10,019 nt of DNA from a bacterium (GCA_017995595.1 JAGOIO010000032.1:1-10019); one strand, 5' to 3'. Shown: positions 1 to 6,773, counted from the stretch's first letter. Made by a program: numbers and translations. The notes: generated from the letters alone by a model not told the origin.

Positions 1-483
1 GGAAATGTTAAGGCCGGATTGAACTATGCAATGAGTTTGCACCCATATACATTGGCTCACAAAAACGGTTTTGATGAAAATGTTTATCTTGATTCTGCAA
101 CAAGAACTAAGATTGAAGAAACTGGTGGAGCTAATATAATTTTTGTATCTAAAGATAAAAAATTAGTTGTTCCAAAATCTGATAGTATTTTGCCTTCTAT
201 TACAAGACGTTCTCTTGTTGATGTTGCAAAAAATTATTTAAACTTGGAAGTGGAAGAAAGAGATGTGTTGTTAACTGAACTTTCTAACTTTGTTGAATGT
301 GGACTTTGCGGTACTGCGGCAGTGGTTTCTCCTGTTGGTTCAATCACTGATAAGTCTGAAAAATTTGTTTTTGCAAATAGTGCAAATGATGATTCAATAG
401 TAAATACTTTACGTAAAACTCTAACTGGTATGCAATGGGGTGAAATAGAAGCTCCTCAAGGTTGGATTAGAAGAATAAAGTAA
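1..483 (+). CDS. ilvE: Branched-chain amino-acid aminotransferase, C-terminal part (5' end outside window)
   Basis: Frame 1 is open from the first base to TAA, so this is the last 160 residues of a longer gene and the true start lies to the left. The product matches the C-terminal half of group II, fold-type IV PLP aminotransferases, which interconvert Leu, Ile and Val with their 2-oxo acids using glutamate/2-oxoglutarate in the cytoplasm. Visible family blocks are the opening GNVKAGLNYA, ILPSITRRS (the SILPGxTR block around the cofactor phosphate), CGTAAVVSPVG (usually GTGTAAVVSPVG), and a C-terminal GWIRRIK like the family's usual GWI ending. The PLP-binding lysine should lie upstream and cannot be checked. 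The convergent neighbour makes glutamate, the amino donor for this reaction, but the two are separate transcription units. The subfamily call is confident; substrate range within branched-chain acids is not visible. Confidence 0.93.
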   Translation, partial: GNVKAGLNYAMSLHPYTLAHKNGFDENVYLDSATRTKIEETGGANIIFVSKDKKLVVPKSDSILPSITRRSLVDVAKNYLNLEVEERDVLLTELSNFVECGLCGTAAVVSPVGSITDKSEKFVFANSANDDSIVNTLRKTLTGMQWGEIEAPQGWIRRIK

Positions 484-506
484 TAATTTAATAAATTTCA
501 TAAAAT

Positions 507-541
507 AAAAAAGCTATTTACATCTTGTAAATAGCTTTTTT
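507..541. terminator. Bidirectional rho-independent terminator between ilvE and the glutamate synthase operon
   Basis: A perfect inverted repeat pairs 507-521 with 527-541 around a 5-nt loop. The core is GCTATTTAC/GTAAATAGC, flanked by an A-run on the left and a T-run on the right. It therefore gives a U-tract in both directions and can end ilvE (+) and the glt operon (-), both of which stop within about 25 bp of it. Confidence 0.92.
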
Positions 542-562
542 ATTAATTAATATTGTAGTTTA

Positions 563-1630
563 TTAGCCTATTTCTTTTTTGTTATCAATCATTCTCCAGC
601 AAGATTTAGGACAAACTACTGAACAAAAAGAACAGCCTATACACTTGTTGTCATCAACTGAATATTTCTTATTTTCTGCTGATATTGCACCTTGAGGACA
701 ATTATTTATACATAAATTACAACCTATACATTTTTCTTCGTTCCAAACAGGCATTTGTAATCTGGCTTCTCCAGATGAGGCTAAAGGAAAGACTTTATTG
801 TCATCTTGTATAAAATCACCAAATATTCCACCACTTACCCATTCTTTTTCATGAAATTCTTTAACTGTAATATTTTTAACTTTTTTATCTAATTCAATAG
901 GAACAATTTTCTTCCATTCAGAAAAGTCGAGTAAAGTTTCTTTTAACTTTTGTTTTTGAATAGCTTTTAAAAACCTATCCATACCTTTTGTCAAAAATTC
1001 TTTATCTTTCTTTTCCAATTCTTTTATTTGAACACAAGTTGCAATACCTTCAATGTTACCTCTTACATAAACGGTACCGCCAACCATTCCTACGCAAGAA
1101 CGATTACCAAGAACAGATTTTATATCTTTGCAATCATATCCGCAAATAACGGCAATTCCACCACCCATAAATTCAAAACTGAATGAACCAGTATTCTTAA
1201 GCACCCAAAATTCTGGTATTTCAAATTTTGGATCATATTTCATCAAAGCTCCGGAACGAGTTCCGACTCTTCCAGAAATATAAATTTTACCGCTGGCTGC
1301 ACAATGTGCCGCAGTATCTCCGCAATCTCCATCAACAACTATTTCAGCTCCGGAATTTAACCAACCTACATCAGCAGGTACAGAACCTTTAACGAAGATT
1401 TTTGTGCCTTTCATTGCCATTGCACCGACTCTTTGTCCGGGATTTGTTATATGAAAAGTTAATTCTTTTCCGTCTTTATTCCATGACGAACCTGCAATAT
1501 CATGTTGTCCGCAAGCTTTTATTTCAAAATCGGTATATCCCTCATCAATTTTCTCTTGAATTGTCTGCAAAAGTTTTTGCGTAGAAATTCTTTCGTCTTT
1601 TTTTAGTCCTTCAATTTTTATAGTTTTCAT
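563..1630 (-). CDS. Glutamate synthase GXGXG subunit with C-terminal 2x[4Fe-4S] ferredoxin domain
   Basis: Third gene of the glt operon. Residues about 35-200 form the GXGXG right-handed beta-helix found at the C terminus of classical GltB, with spaced glycine turns such as NPGQRVGAMAMKG and SGRVGTRSG; in the family this domain is structural and helps couple the glutaminase and synthase sites. Residues about 285-350 form a bacterial-type ferredoxin with two complete CxxCxxCxxxC motifs (C301/304/307/311 and C330/333/336/340), predicted to bind two [4Fe-4S] clusters and carry electrons to the FMN core. In classical enzymes this beta-helix is fused to the other domains; here it is a separate 355-residue protein, as in archaeal-type enzymes. 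The ATG is 6 bp after the upstream stop, with a good SD (TAGGAA) that overlaps that TAG, so translation is probably coupled. GXGXG subunits also occur in N-methylglutamate synthase and formylmethanofuran dehydrogenase, but the neighbours favour glutamate synthase. Confidence 0.88.
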   Translation of the reverse strand: MKTIKIEGLKKDERISTQKLLQTIQEKIDEGYTDFEIKACGQHDIAGSSWNKDGKELTFHITNPGQRVGAMAMKGTKIFVKGSVPADVGWLNSGAEIVVDGDCGDTAAHCAASGKIYISGRVGTRSGALMKYDPKFEIPEFWVLKNTGSFSFEFMGGGIAVICGYDCKDIKSVLGNRSCVGMVGGTVYVRGNIEGIATCVQIKELEKKDKEFLTKGMDRFLKAIQKQKLKETLLDFSEWKKIVPIELDKKVKNITVKEFHEKEWVSGGIFGDFIQDDNKVFPLASSGEARLQMPVWNEEKCIGCNLCINNCPQGAISAENKKYSVDDNKCIGCSFCSVVCPKSCWRMIDNKKEIG

Positions 1631-1636
1631 AATTTC

Positions 1637-3265
1637 CTAACATACATATTGAATATCTAATCTCTTTGAAACGTTATTATCAACGGTAATAAGTGCATCT
1701 GAACGACCTATTGGAAGCGAAGCACACCCCGTAGCTGCCATTAATTTTCTTAACTCAAAATCTGTTGCAAGAATATAATTTACAAGATTTTGTGCAACGA
1801 TATCAATATCTAATCTCTTAGTTAAGCAAACATCTTGAGAAGCGATACCTGACGGGCAAAGACCTGTGTTACAAGCATTACATTTTCCTATATCATTACC
1901 GACACAACCTGCAATTTCAAGTAATAACCTTCCAGAGAAAACACCGTTTGCTCCTAAACAAATAAGTTTAAAAGCATCAGCCGCAAAACTTCCAGTTTGT
2001 CCAAGTCCGCCACCTGCAAAAATAGGTATTTCTCCCTGACGACCTTGGTGAACTGCAGCAAGATAACAATCTCTTAATTTTGAAGTGATAGGGTGTCCTG
2101 TGTGATTTAATGAAATTTCATGAGCAGCACCTGTACCTGCGGCTAAACCGTCTAAGAAAAATCCTCCAACAATATTGTATGGATCTCTTAATAAATTATT
2201 ATAAACTGAAACACTTGTAACAGATGATGCAACCTTAATTGCGACAGGAACTCTAAAGTTGAAAGCTGCATTCATTGACAAAAACATCTTTTGAACGCTT
2301 TCTTCTATAGAATACAACCCTTGATGAGTTGGTGGGCTTAGCAAATCAGCTTTTGGAACGCCTCTGATTTCTTGAACATATTTGGCAACTTTATTTGCCA
2401 TAAGCATACCGCCATCACCAGGTTTTGCACCCTGACCAATTTTTATTAAAATTCCTGCAGGATCTTCAATCATATCTGGCATTGCATCTATAATTCTGTT
2501 CCAGCCAAAGTGTCCTGAGGCAATTTGTAGAATCATGTATTTTACATATCTTGACTTTAAAAGTCTTGATGGAATTCCGCCTTCACCTGTACACATTCTG
2601 ATTGGAATACCGCAAACTTCATTAAGATATGCCGTTGCAATAGCCATAGCTTCCCACATTCTCCAAGAAACTGCACCTATTGACATATCACCCATTATGA
2701 TAGGATAAATCCAACGATTTGGAGGTAGTTGAGTGTTTTCAGTAATAGTATCTCCTTCTACGTTAAAATTTAATTTATCCGCAGACAAAACTCTTCCAAA
2801 AGGCGTTTTTAACTCAAAAGTATGACGTACTGCATCTAATGACGGGTCTGTCATTTGTGAAATTCTACCGATTTTAATCTTATCTAAAGTCCTACCTTCT
2901 GTATTTAAGTTAGAACGTCCACCTTTTTTTATTGATTCTCCGGTTTTTGCTCTATATCTTACGGTGTAGTGGCTGTCTCCGTTTCGTGTAAGCTTTAACG
3001 CTCCGTTTGGACAAACTCTGGTACACATTCCGCAACCTCTGCAATAATTCTTATATGAAATATTTTGTTTTATTGCAACGGTTTTTTCTAATTTGTTTTT
3101 CTCAGTTAGAGAACCACTTTTCTTTCGAACTTCTATAGCAGGCTTTATTCCCTTAAATGAGCATACGGCAACACATTTTCCGCACCCGATACATCTTGAT
3201 TCGTCCCATTCTACAAACCAAGGTAAATCATCTCTTGTTAATTCATTTACTGTTACTGTTGCCAT
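1637..3265 (-). CDS. gltB: Glutamate synthase FMN/Fe-S core subunit with N-terminal 2x[4Fe-4S] ferredoxin domain
   Basis: Synthase subunit of a split glutamate synthase, predicted to reduce the 2-iminoglutarate formed from 2-oxoglutarate and glutaminase-derived ammonia to glutamate on FMN. Residues 25-35 (C25/28/31/35) and 75-85 (C75/78/81/85) are two complete [4Fe-4S] motifs, separated by an unusually long, lysine-rich linker of about 40 residues. The rest is the FMN-binding TIM barrel, with a DGLAAGTGAA block (family: DGGTGAAP), the FAGGGLGQTG phosphate-binding turn, a GANGVFSG block (family: GAEEFGFG) and a C-terminal cysteine cluster ending CPSGIASQ that corresponds to the family's [3Fe-4S] site. 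The cysteine spacing there is atypical (see findings). The start codon overlaps the end of the glutaminase gene by 13 bp and is preceded by GGTGGAAAG. An NAD(P)H-oxidising GltD is not adjacent, so reduced ferredoxin or a distant GltD-like partner is the likely donor. The symbol refers to the homologous GltB domain; a related role such as N-methylglutamate synthesis is less likely. Confidence 0.9.
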   Translation of the reverse strand: MATVTVNELTRDDLPWFVEWDESRCIGCGKCVAVCSFKGIKPAIEVRKKSGSLTEKNKLEKTVAIKQNISYKNYCRGCGMCTRVCPNGALKLTRNGDSHYTVRYRAKTGESIKKGGRSNLNTEGRTLDKIKIGRISQMTDPSLDAVRHTFELKTPFGRVLSADKLNFNVEGDTITENTQLPPNRWIYPIIMGDMSIGAVSWRMWEAMAIATAYLNEVCGIPIRMCTGEGGIPSRLLKSRYVKYMILQIASGHFGWNRIIDAMPDMIEDPAGILIKIGQGAKPGDGGMLMANKVAKYVQEIRGVPKADLLSPPTHQGLYSIEESVQKMFLSMNAAFNFRVPVAIKVASSVTSVSVYNNLLRDPYNIVGGFFLDGLAAGTGAAHEISLNHTGHPITSKLRDCYLAAVHQGRQGEIPIFAGGGLGQTGSFAADAFKLICLGANGVFSGRLLLEIAGCVGNDIGKCNACNTGLCPSGIASQDVCLTKRLDIDIVAQNLVNYILATDFELRKLMAATGCASLPIGRSDALITVDNNVSKRLDIQYVC

Positions 3266-4359
3266 CTTTCCACCGTTAAATCGTTATTTACAACTACCAT
3301 TTCTCTTTCATGAGGATAAATATCATTACTGATATCTCTCTTTGGAAGAATATCATTTAAACCTGCAACTTCTGAAGTCATAATAACCGTATTGCTATCT
3401 CGTCCGACAACAACAGGTCTAAGCTTTTTAGGGTCGCAAACGCAAACTAATTCTCCATTTGGTACAACTCCTAATACCGTATTAGGACCGTTTGTTTCCA
3501 AATGCTCCAATGATGCCTTTATTCTTTGCAAAACATCTTTATCTTTTCGTTGATTTATCTCATCAAGGGACAATGGATTTACTACGTGCATAAAATATTT
3601 CAATGGCCACTTTAAAATCTTATTAACATAATGAAGTGAATATAAGAAACATTGTGAATCTGATTCAAAACCCACATAACCTTGATATAAATTCTGTTGA
3701 TACATCTTATTTTTTTCATAGAAGGTATTTTCGCCATTAACGAGTACAGTATAACCTTCTAAAAAGAATGGGTGAGCCGCATATCTTACAACATCATAGT
3801 TCGTATTTTGTCTGCATTGTGCTGTAATAATCTTTGCTGAAAGTTCTGTATCTTTGTCCCATAAATTAAAATATGTACCAATATCCTTTGGACTTCCTAT
3901 TTCTTTCAACGTCAAAATATCCGGCCAAAAAGAATAAATATATCCTGAATTATTTTCTTCTAAAGCATGTCTAAGTCTTAAACTTGTTTCAATTAATAAT
4001 TCTTCTTTTTCTTCTTTTGTAGCGTATTTATGACTTTTAGGATATTTCAAAACTTCAAATATATAATTAGGCATCGGTGAAATTTTAAGTCCAGGTTGGT
4101 GATTTACTTCAGGAGACCATTGTAAAACTCTTGTGAAGCCTAAGCTATGTAAAATATCTTCAGCAAGACGAGTACCTTCAACTGTTGCCGCCATAGACAA
4201 GCAAGGTAAATCTTTATAGGATTCGAAAATCCCGCCTAAATCTTGCATTACAAACGCAAACCCTGAATCATCATGCCCCTCTTGTTGAGAACGCATTAGC
4301 CTTAAAGCAACTTCAGGGTGCAAATACTTATTTGATTTTATTGCACCTATTCTACACAT
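3253..4359 (-). CDS. Class II glutamine amidotransferase (glutaminase) subunit of split glutamate synthase
   Basis: First gene of the glt operon. The product starts MCRIGAIKS, so the N-terminal nucleophile Cys2 is exposed when Met1 is removed, as in all Ntn-type glutaminases; this fixes the start codon. Further class II signatures are GHDDSGFAF (28-36), CRQNTNY (182-188), VLVNGEN (206-212) and FESDSQ (231-236). The C-terminal block DPKKLRPVVVGRD, followed by MTSEVAGL, is typical of the GltB/PurF class. It should hydrolyse glutamine to glutamate and pass ammonia to the core subunit encoded next. At 368 residues it matches a stand-alone glutaminase domain. The gene overlaps the next by 13 bp. 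It has no SD, and the promoter places transcription start at or next to the ATG, so it is probably translated from a leaderless mRNA. The MgsA/GlxB subunits of N-methylglutamate synthase are relatives, but the ferredoxin-bearing partners favour archaeal-type glutamate synthase. Confidence 0.88.
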   Translation of the reverse strand: MCRIGAIKSNKYLHPEVALRLMRSQQEGHDDSGFAFVMQDLGGIFESYKDLPCLSMAATVEGTRLAEDILHSLGFTRVLQWSPEVNHQPGLKISPMPNYIFEVLKYPKSHKYATKEEKEELLIETSLRLRHALEENNSGYIYSFWPDILTLKEIGSPKDIGTYFNLWDKDTELSAKIITAQCRQNTNYDVVRYAAHPFFLEGYTVLVNGENTFYEKNKMYQQNLYQGYVGFESDSQCFLYSLHYVNKILKWPLKYFMHVVNPLSLDEINQRKDKDVLQRIKASLEHLETNGPNTVLGVVPNGELVCVCDPKKLRPVVVGRDSNTVIMTSEVAGLNDILPKRDISNDIYPHEREMVVVNNDLTVERWQQ

Positions 4360-4366
4360 AATTATT

Positions 4367-4396
4367 ATTTTACGTCTTTTTTATCATTTATGTCAA
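4367..4396 (-). promoter_or_regulatory. Sigma-70-type promoter of the glutamate synthase operon
   Basis: On the minus strand TTGACA (4396-4391) is followed, after 18 bp, by TAAAAT (4372-4367). The consensus -35 is perfect and the -10 matches at five of six positions. Only 7 bp (AATAATT) separate the -10 from the ATG of the glutaminase gene, so the predicted +1 falls at about 4360, on or next to the start codon. Confidence 0.72.
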
Positions 4397-4483
4397 GAAA
4401 AATACAAAAAATAACAAATTTTATTACATTTCTCTTCATTTTTCGTAAAAATCTTTCATTTTTTAGCATCTTTTGTTAAATTA

Positions 4484-4500
4484 TAAGATTTGTAATCTTA
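4484..4500. promoter_or_regulatory. Palindrome in the divergent glt/marR intergenic region, candidate operator
   Basis: TAAGATT-TGT-AATCTTA is a perfect 7-bp inverted repeat with a 3-bp centre, a size suited to a dimeric winged-helix regulator. It lies just upstream of the predicted marR promoter and about 90 bp upstream of the glt promoter. Its sequence differs from the GTAGAA-type sites assigned here to MarR, so if it is an operator it may bind another protein. It has no T-run, so it is not a good terminator. Confidence 0.35.
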
Positions 4501-4502
4501 AC

Positions 4503-4531
4503 TTGTAGAAAATTAAACATGTTTGTATTAA
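4503..4531 (+). promoter_or_regulatory. Predicted marR promoter
   Basis: TTGTAG (4503-4508) is followed by a 17-bp spacer and TATTAA (4526-4531). The start point would fall at about 4538, 2-3 nt before the ATG, which agrees with the lack of an SD (the bases before ATG are CTGTTTTT). The -35 overlaps the operator-like sequence 4504-4519. Both hexamers are only moderate matches. Confidence 0.4.
4504..4519. promoter_or_regulatory. Candidate MarR operator in its own promoter
   Basis: TGTAGAAAATTAAACA matches the perfect palindrome upstream of the exporter gene (5033-5048) at 12 of 16 positions and the adjoining sequence 5048-5063 at 14 of 16. It covers the predicted -35 element and part of the spacer of the marR promoter, the expected place for an autorepressor to act. 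Confidence 0.5.
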
Positions 4532-4540
4532 TCTGTTTTT

Positions 4541-5005
4541 ATGGAAATTACATGTTATACAGAAAGTTTGCAATATAATTTGGAAGCTGCCGCAAGAGTC
4601 ATTCAAGAGGCTATTTCATTAAAGTTTAAGAATAATAATTTTGGAATTTCTTACGACGAGTTTATAATACTTGATGAAATCTCTCATAATCCCGGAATTC
4701 TGCAAATCGAACTTGCAAGAAAGATTCTAAAGGGTCGAGCTTATACAGGGAAATTTCTTTCTTCTCTTGAAGATAAAGGCTTTATTGAACGTAGAAAATC
4801 AATCAAAGGAAAACGTCAGGTTATTATGCCTAATTATATTACTTCAAACGGTAGAAAAGTTCTTAAAGTAGGCATTGAAACGGTTAGAAATTTTGTTGAT
4901 TTTGTTCCTACAATTGAGAATGAGAAAAATATTGATTATATTTTAACCTTTATGAAAAAGTTGAAAAGTGAAGTTCAAGAAAATTATGATGTTAAATTTG
5001 AATAA
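4541..5005 (+). CDS. MarR-family transcriptional repressor, probable regulator of the adjacent exporter
   Basis: A 154-residue protein of typical MarR length. After an N-terminal dimerisation helix, residues about 37-110 form the winged helix-turn-helix: ISYDEFIILDEISHNPG, then QIELARKILKGRAYTGKFLSSL as the helix-turn-helix with its recognition helix, then DKGFIERRKSIKGKRQVIM as the wing with its basic tip. The C-terminal helices (about 112-148) complete the dimer interface. Such proteins usually repress their own gene and a neighbouring efflux or detoxification gene, and release DNA when a small ligand binds or a cysteine is oxidised. Only Cys5 is present, so redox sensing has little sequence support. 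The exporter gene lies 76 bp downstream on the same strand, and matching operator-like sequences precede both genes. No SD is seen and the predicted promoter abuts the ATG, suggesting a near-leaderless mRNA. The family is certain; the ligand is unknown. Confidence 0.9.
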   Translation: MEITCYTESLQYNLEAAARVIQEAISLKFKNNNFGISYDEFIILDEISHNPGILQIELARKILKGRAYTGKFLSSLEDKGFIERRKSIKGKRQVIMPNYITSNGRKVLKVGIETVRNFVDFVPTIENEKNIDYILTFMKKLKSEVQENYDVKFE

Positions 5006-5026
5006 AAAGAACAAATATTCTACTTT

Positions 5027-5055
5027 TTAAAGTGTAGAATTTTCTACAGTATAAA
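5027..5055 (+). promoter_or_regulatory. Predicted internal promoter of the exporter gene
   Basis: TATAAA (5050-5055) is a fair -10 with a poor -35 (TTAAAG, 5027-5032) at 17 bp spacing. The perfect palindrome 5033-5048 fills the spacer, so a bound repressor would block polymerase. A start near 5062 gives a 5' leader of about 20 nt carrying the SD AAGGA (5072-5076). Confidence 0.4.
5033..5048. promoter_or_regulatory. Perfect 16-bp palindrome, candidate primary MarR operator
   Basis: TGTAGAA-TT-TTCTACA is a perfect inverted repeat 34 bp before the exporter ATG. A further inverted half-site ATTCTAC lies at 5017-5023 and can pair with GTAGAAT at 5034-5040. In RNA the two hairpins would be mutually exclusive, but there is no T-run, so operator DNA is the simpler reading. 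Confidence 0.6.
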
Positions 5056-5063
5056 ATTAAACA
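5048..5063. promoter_or_regulatory. Second candidate MarR operator overlapping the exporter -10
   Basis: AGTATAAAATTAAACA matches the marR promoter site 4504-4519 at 14 of 16 positions, and lies exactly 15 bp downstream of the start of the perfect palindrome. It covers the predicted -10. AT-richness makes a chance match possible, but position and spacing are suggestive. Confidence 0.42.
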
Positions 5064-5081
5064 ATATAAAAAAGGAAAAAG

Positions 5082-6641
5082 ATGGAAGAAAAAGTTGAAA
5101 GTTGGAAACCAAAATATACTTCGTGGGTAATTGCATGGCCTGTACTAATGGCGGTGTTTATCTTTGCCTTAAATGAAACTATATCAAATGTGGCATTGGT
5201 AAATATTGCAGGTGCCTTGTCAATCAGTACAAATGAATCAACATGGATAATTACAAGTTATCTTATGGCAAGCGGTATTGCGATTGCACTTGTTGGCTTT
5301 TTGACAAAGCTTTTGGGTAGAAAAAAGCTTTTTATATATTGTGTTTTACTTTTTACCTTATCTTCATTTTGTTGTGCAATTTCCAATTCGATGTTTATGA
5401 TAGTTATTTCAAGATTTTTTCAAGGTATTGGCGGAGGTGCATTATTACCTTTAGGTCAGGCAATAATACTTGAATCATTTCCTCCTAATGAAAGGCAAAA
5501 AGCAATGGCTATATTTGGACTTGTCTTTATCTTAGCCCCTGTAATTGGTCCTATTTTGGGTGGTTGGATTACAGAAAATTGGAGTTGGCAGTGGATATTT
5601 TTAATAGATATACCATTGGGATTAATTTGTGCAAGCTGGTTATATAAGATTTTGGAAGATCCACCATACGCAAGAAAGCAAGAAAATGTAAATGTTGATA
5701 TAACAGGTATAGTATTTCTTTCACTATGGCTAATTTCAATGCAAATAGTGTTGGATAAAGGAAATGATGCAGATTGGTTTGGTTCTACATGGATTTGTTA
5801 TTTAAGTGCATTTTCACTTTTTAGTGCAATCATATTTTTTGTTTCTCAATTTAAAAATAAAGAACCTTTACTTAATTTGAGAATATTAAAAGATGCAACA
5901 TATTTTTGGGGAACTTTTATTCAAGTAATTTTGATGGCTGTATTTTTAGCCTCAGCCTCACTGTTACCGTCAATGTTACAAAGTATGATGGGTTATACTT
6001 CATTTTTAAGCGGACTTTCAATGGGTGCAAGAGGTTGCGGAAATTTAATTGCATTATTTGCCTATTTTATAATTGCAAAGCATTTGGGTGATAGAAGAAT
6101 TGCGGCAATAGGTTTGTTTTTCTTAGGTCTTGGCAGTTGGTATTTTGGAATGATAAATTTACAAATAAATTTGAATACAATAGCTTTACCAAATATGTTT
6201 TATGGTGCAGGGATATTTTTCTCTCTTACTCCTCTTGTACCGTTGTCTTGTGCTACTATTACAAATAGTGAGTTAACAAATGCTTCAAGTTTACAAAATT
6301 TGCTAAAAAATACTGGCGGTGCAATTGGAACTTCTATTTCAACTACAATGATTGCTCGATTTGCTCAAGTTCATCAGATGATGATGGTTGGGCATTTGAA
6401 TTATTCAAATTCTTATTTCATTGCTAAACTATCTGCAATTACTGCCAGATTATCTCAAAATTTTGATATTGTAACTGCGACAAATATGGCAAAAGGTGAA
6501 ATTTATGGTGAACTCGTAAAGCAAGCTAGACTTTGGGGGTACATTGATACTTTTCGTTGGTTTGCTTTTGTAACTTTTTTACTTATACCTTTATTATTAT
6601 TTATTAAAAAGCCTAAACCTGAAAATACTGATAAAGTGTAG
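5082..6641 (+). CDS. emrB: EmrB/QacA-type (DHA2) 14-helix major facilitator drug exporter
   Basis: An inner-membrane proton-coupled antiporter predicted to export toxic compounds. The 519 residues are close to E. coli EmrB (about 510), and many hydrophobic segments fit the 14-helix DHA2 topology. Family motifs are NESTWIITSY (51-60), motif A GFLTKLLGRKKL (72-83), motif B RFFQGIGGGA (111-120, with Arg111), and antiporter motif C ending LAPVIGPILGGW (151-162). EmrB-like blocks also occur later, including MQIVLDKGNDADWFG and NTGGAIGTSISTTM. The usual LDxT of helix 1 reads LNET here, so the conserved aspartate is replaced by Asn31 beside Glu32. AAGGA lies 5 nt before the ATG. The upstream MarR gene and shared operators indicate repression until a substrate-like ligand appears. 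In Gram-negative bacteria EmrB works with the membrane-fusion protein EmrA and an outer-membrane channel; no EmrA gene is in the window. The family is confident; the substrate cannot be predicted. Confidence 0.92.
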   Translation: MEEKVESWKPKYTSWVIAWPVLMAVFIFALNETISNVALVNIAGALSISTNESTWIITSYLMASGIAIALVGFLTKLLGRKKLFIYCVLLFTLSSFCCAISNSMFMIVISRFFQGIGGGALLPLGQAIILESFPPNERQKAMAIFGLVFILAPVIGPILGGWITENWSWQWIFLIDIPLGLICASWLYKILEDPPYARKQENVNVDITGIVFLSLWLISMQIVLDKGNDADWFGSTWICYLSAFSLFSAIIFFVSQFKNKEPLLNLRILKDATYFWGTFIQVILMAVFLASASLLPSMLQSMMGYTSFLSGLSMGARGCGNLIALFAYFIIAKHLGDRRIAAIGLFFLGLGSWYFGMINLQINLNTIALPNMFYGAGIFFSLTPLVPLSCATITNSELTNASSLQNLLKNTGGAIGTSISTTMIARFAQVHQMMMVGHLNYSNSYFIAKLSAITARLSQNFDIVTATNMAKGEIYGELVKQARLWGYIDTFRWFAFVTFLLIPLLLFIKKPKPENTDKV

Positions 6642-6682
6642 ATTTGCCCTTAATAAGTTTTGTATCAAATCAAAAAAAACGT

Positions 6683-6763
6683 ATGAAAAAGCTTAAAAAA
6701 AGAGTTAAAATATTAGTAGTTAAAGTATTCAGAAATTCATTATGCGTATTATATATATCATAG
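6683..6763 (+). CDS. Possible 26-residue basic peptide ORF (doubtful)
   Basis: ATG at 6683 opens 26 codons ending in TAG. The peptide begins MKKLKKRVKILVVKVF and is strongly cationic and amphipathic. There is no SD before it, which weakens the case. Its TAG is part of the SD (TAGGA) of the next gene, the same stop/SD overlap seen inside the glt operon. An ORF of this length is expected by chance in A-rich DNA, so it is listed only as a possibility. Confidence 0.2.
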   Translation: MKKLKKRVKILVVKVFRNSLCVLYIS

Positions 6764-6773
6764 GAATAATATT

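Noticed and set aside
19..483. A TTG at 19 as the start of the aminotransferase gene
   Set aside because: The frame is open to base 1 and the residues before it (GNVKAG) match the family, so the gene simply begins outside the window.
1402..1584. 60-codon open frame on the + strand
   Set aside because: Lies entirely opposite the GXGXG subunit gene, has no SD or recognisable domain, and is explained by the coding strand's composition.
3093..3332. 79-codon open frame on the + strand
   Set aside because: Antisense to the core and glutaminase genes across their overlap, with no family features.
563..4359. N-methylglutamate synthase (mgsABC) instead of glutamate synthase
   Set aside because: The three-domain split is shared, but the ferredoxin domains and the absence of methylamine-pathway genes nearby favour archaeal-type glutamate synthase; not fully excluded.
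5906..6091. 61-codon open frame inside the exporter gene
   Set aside because: Alternative frame within a well-supported membrane protein gene; no independent start signal.
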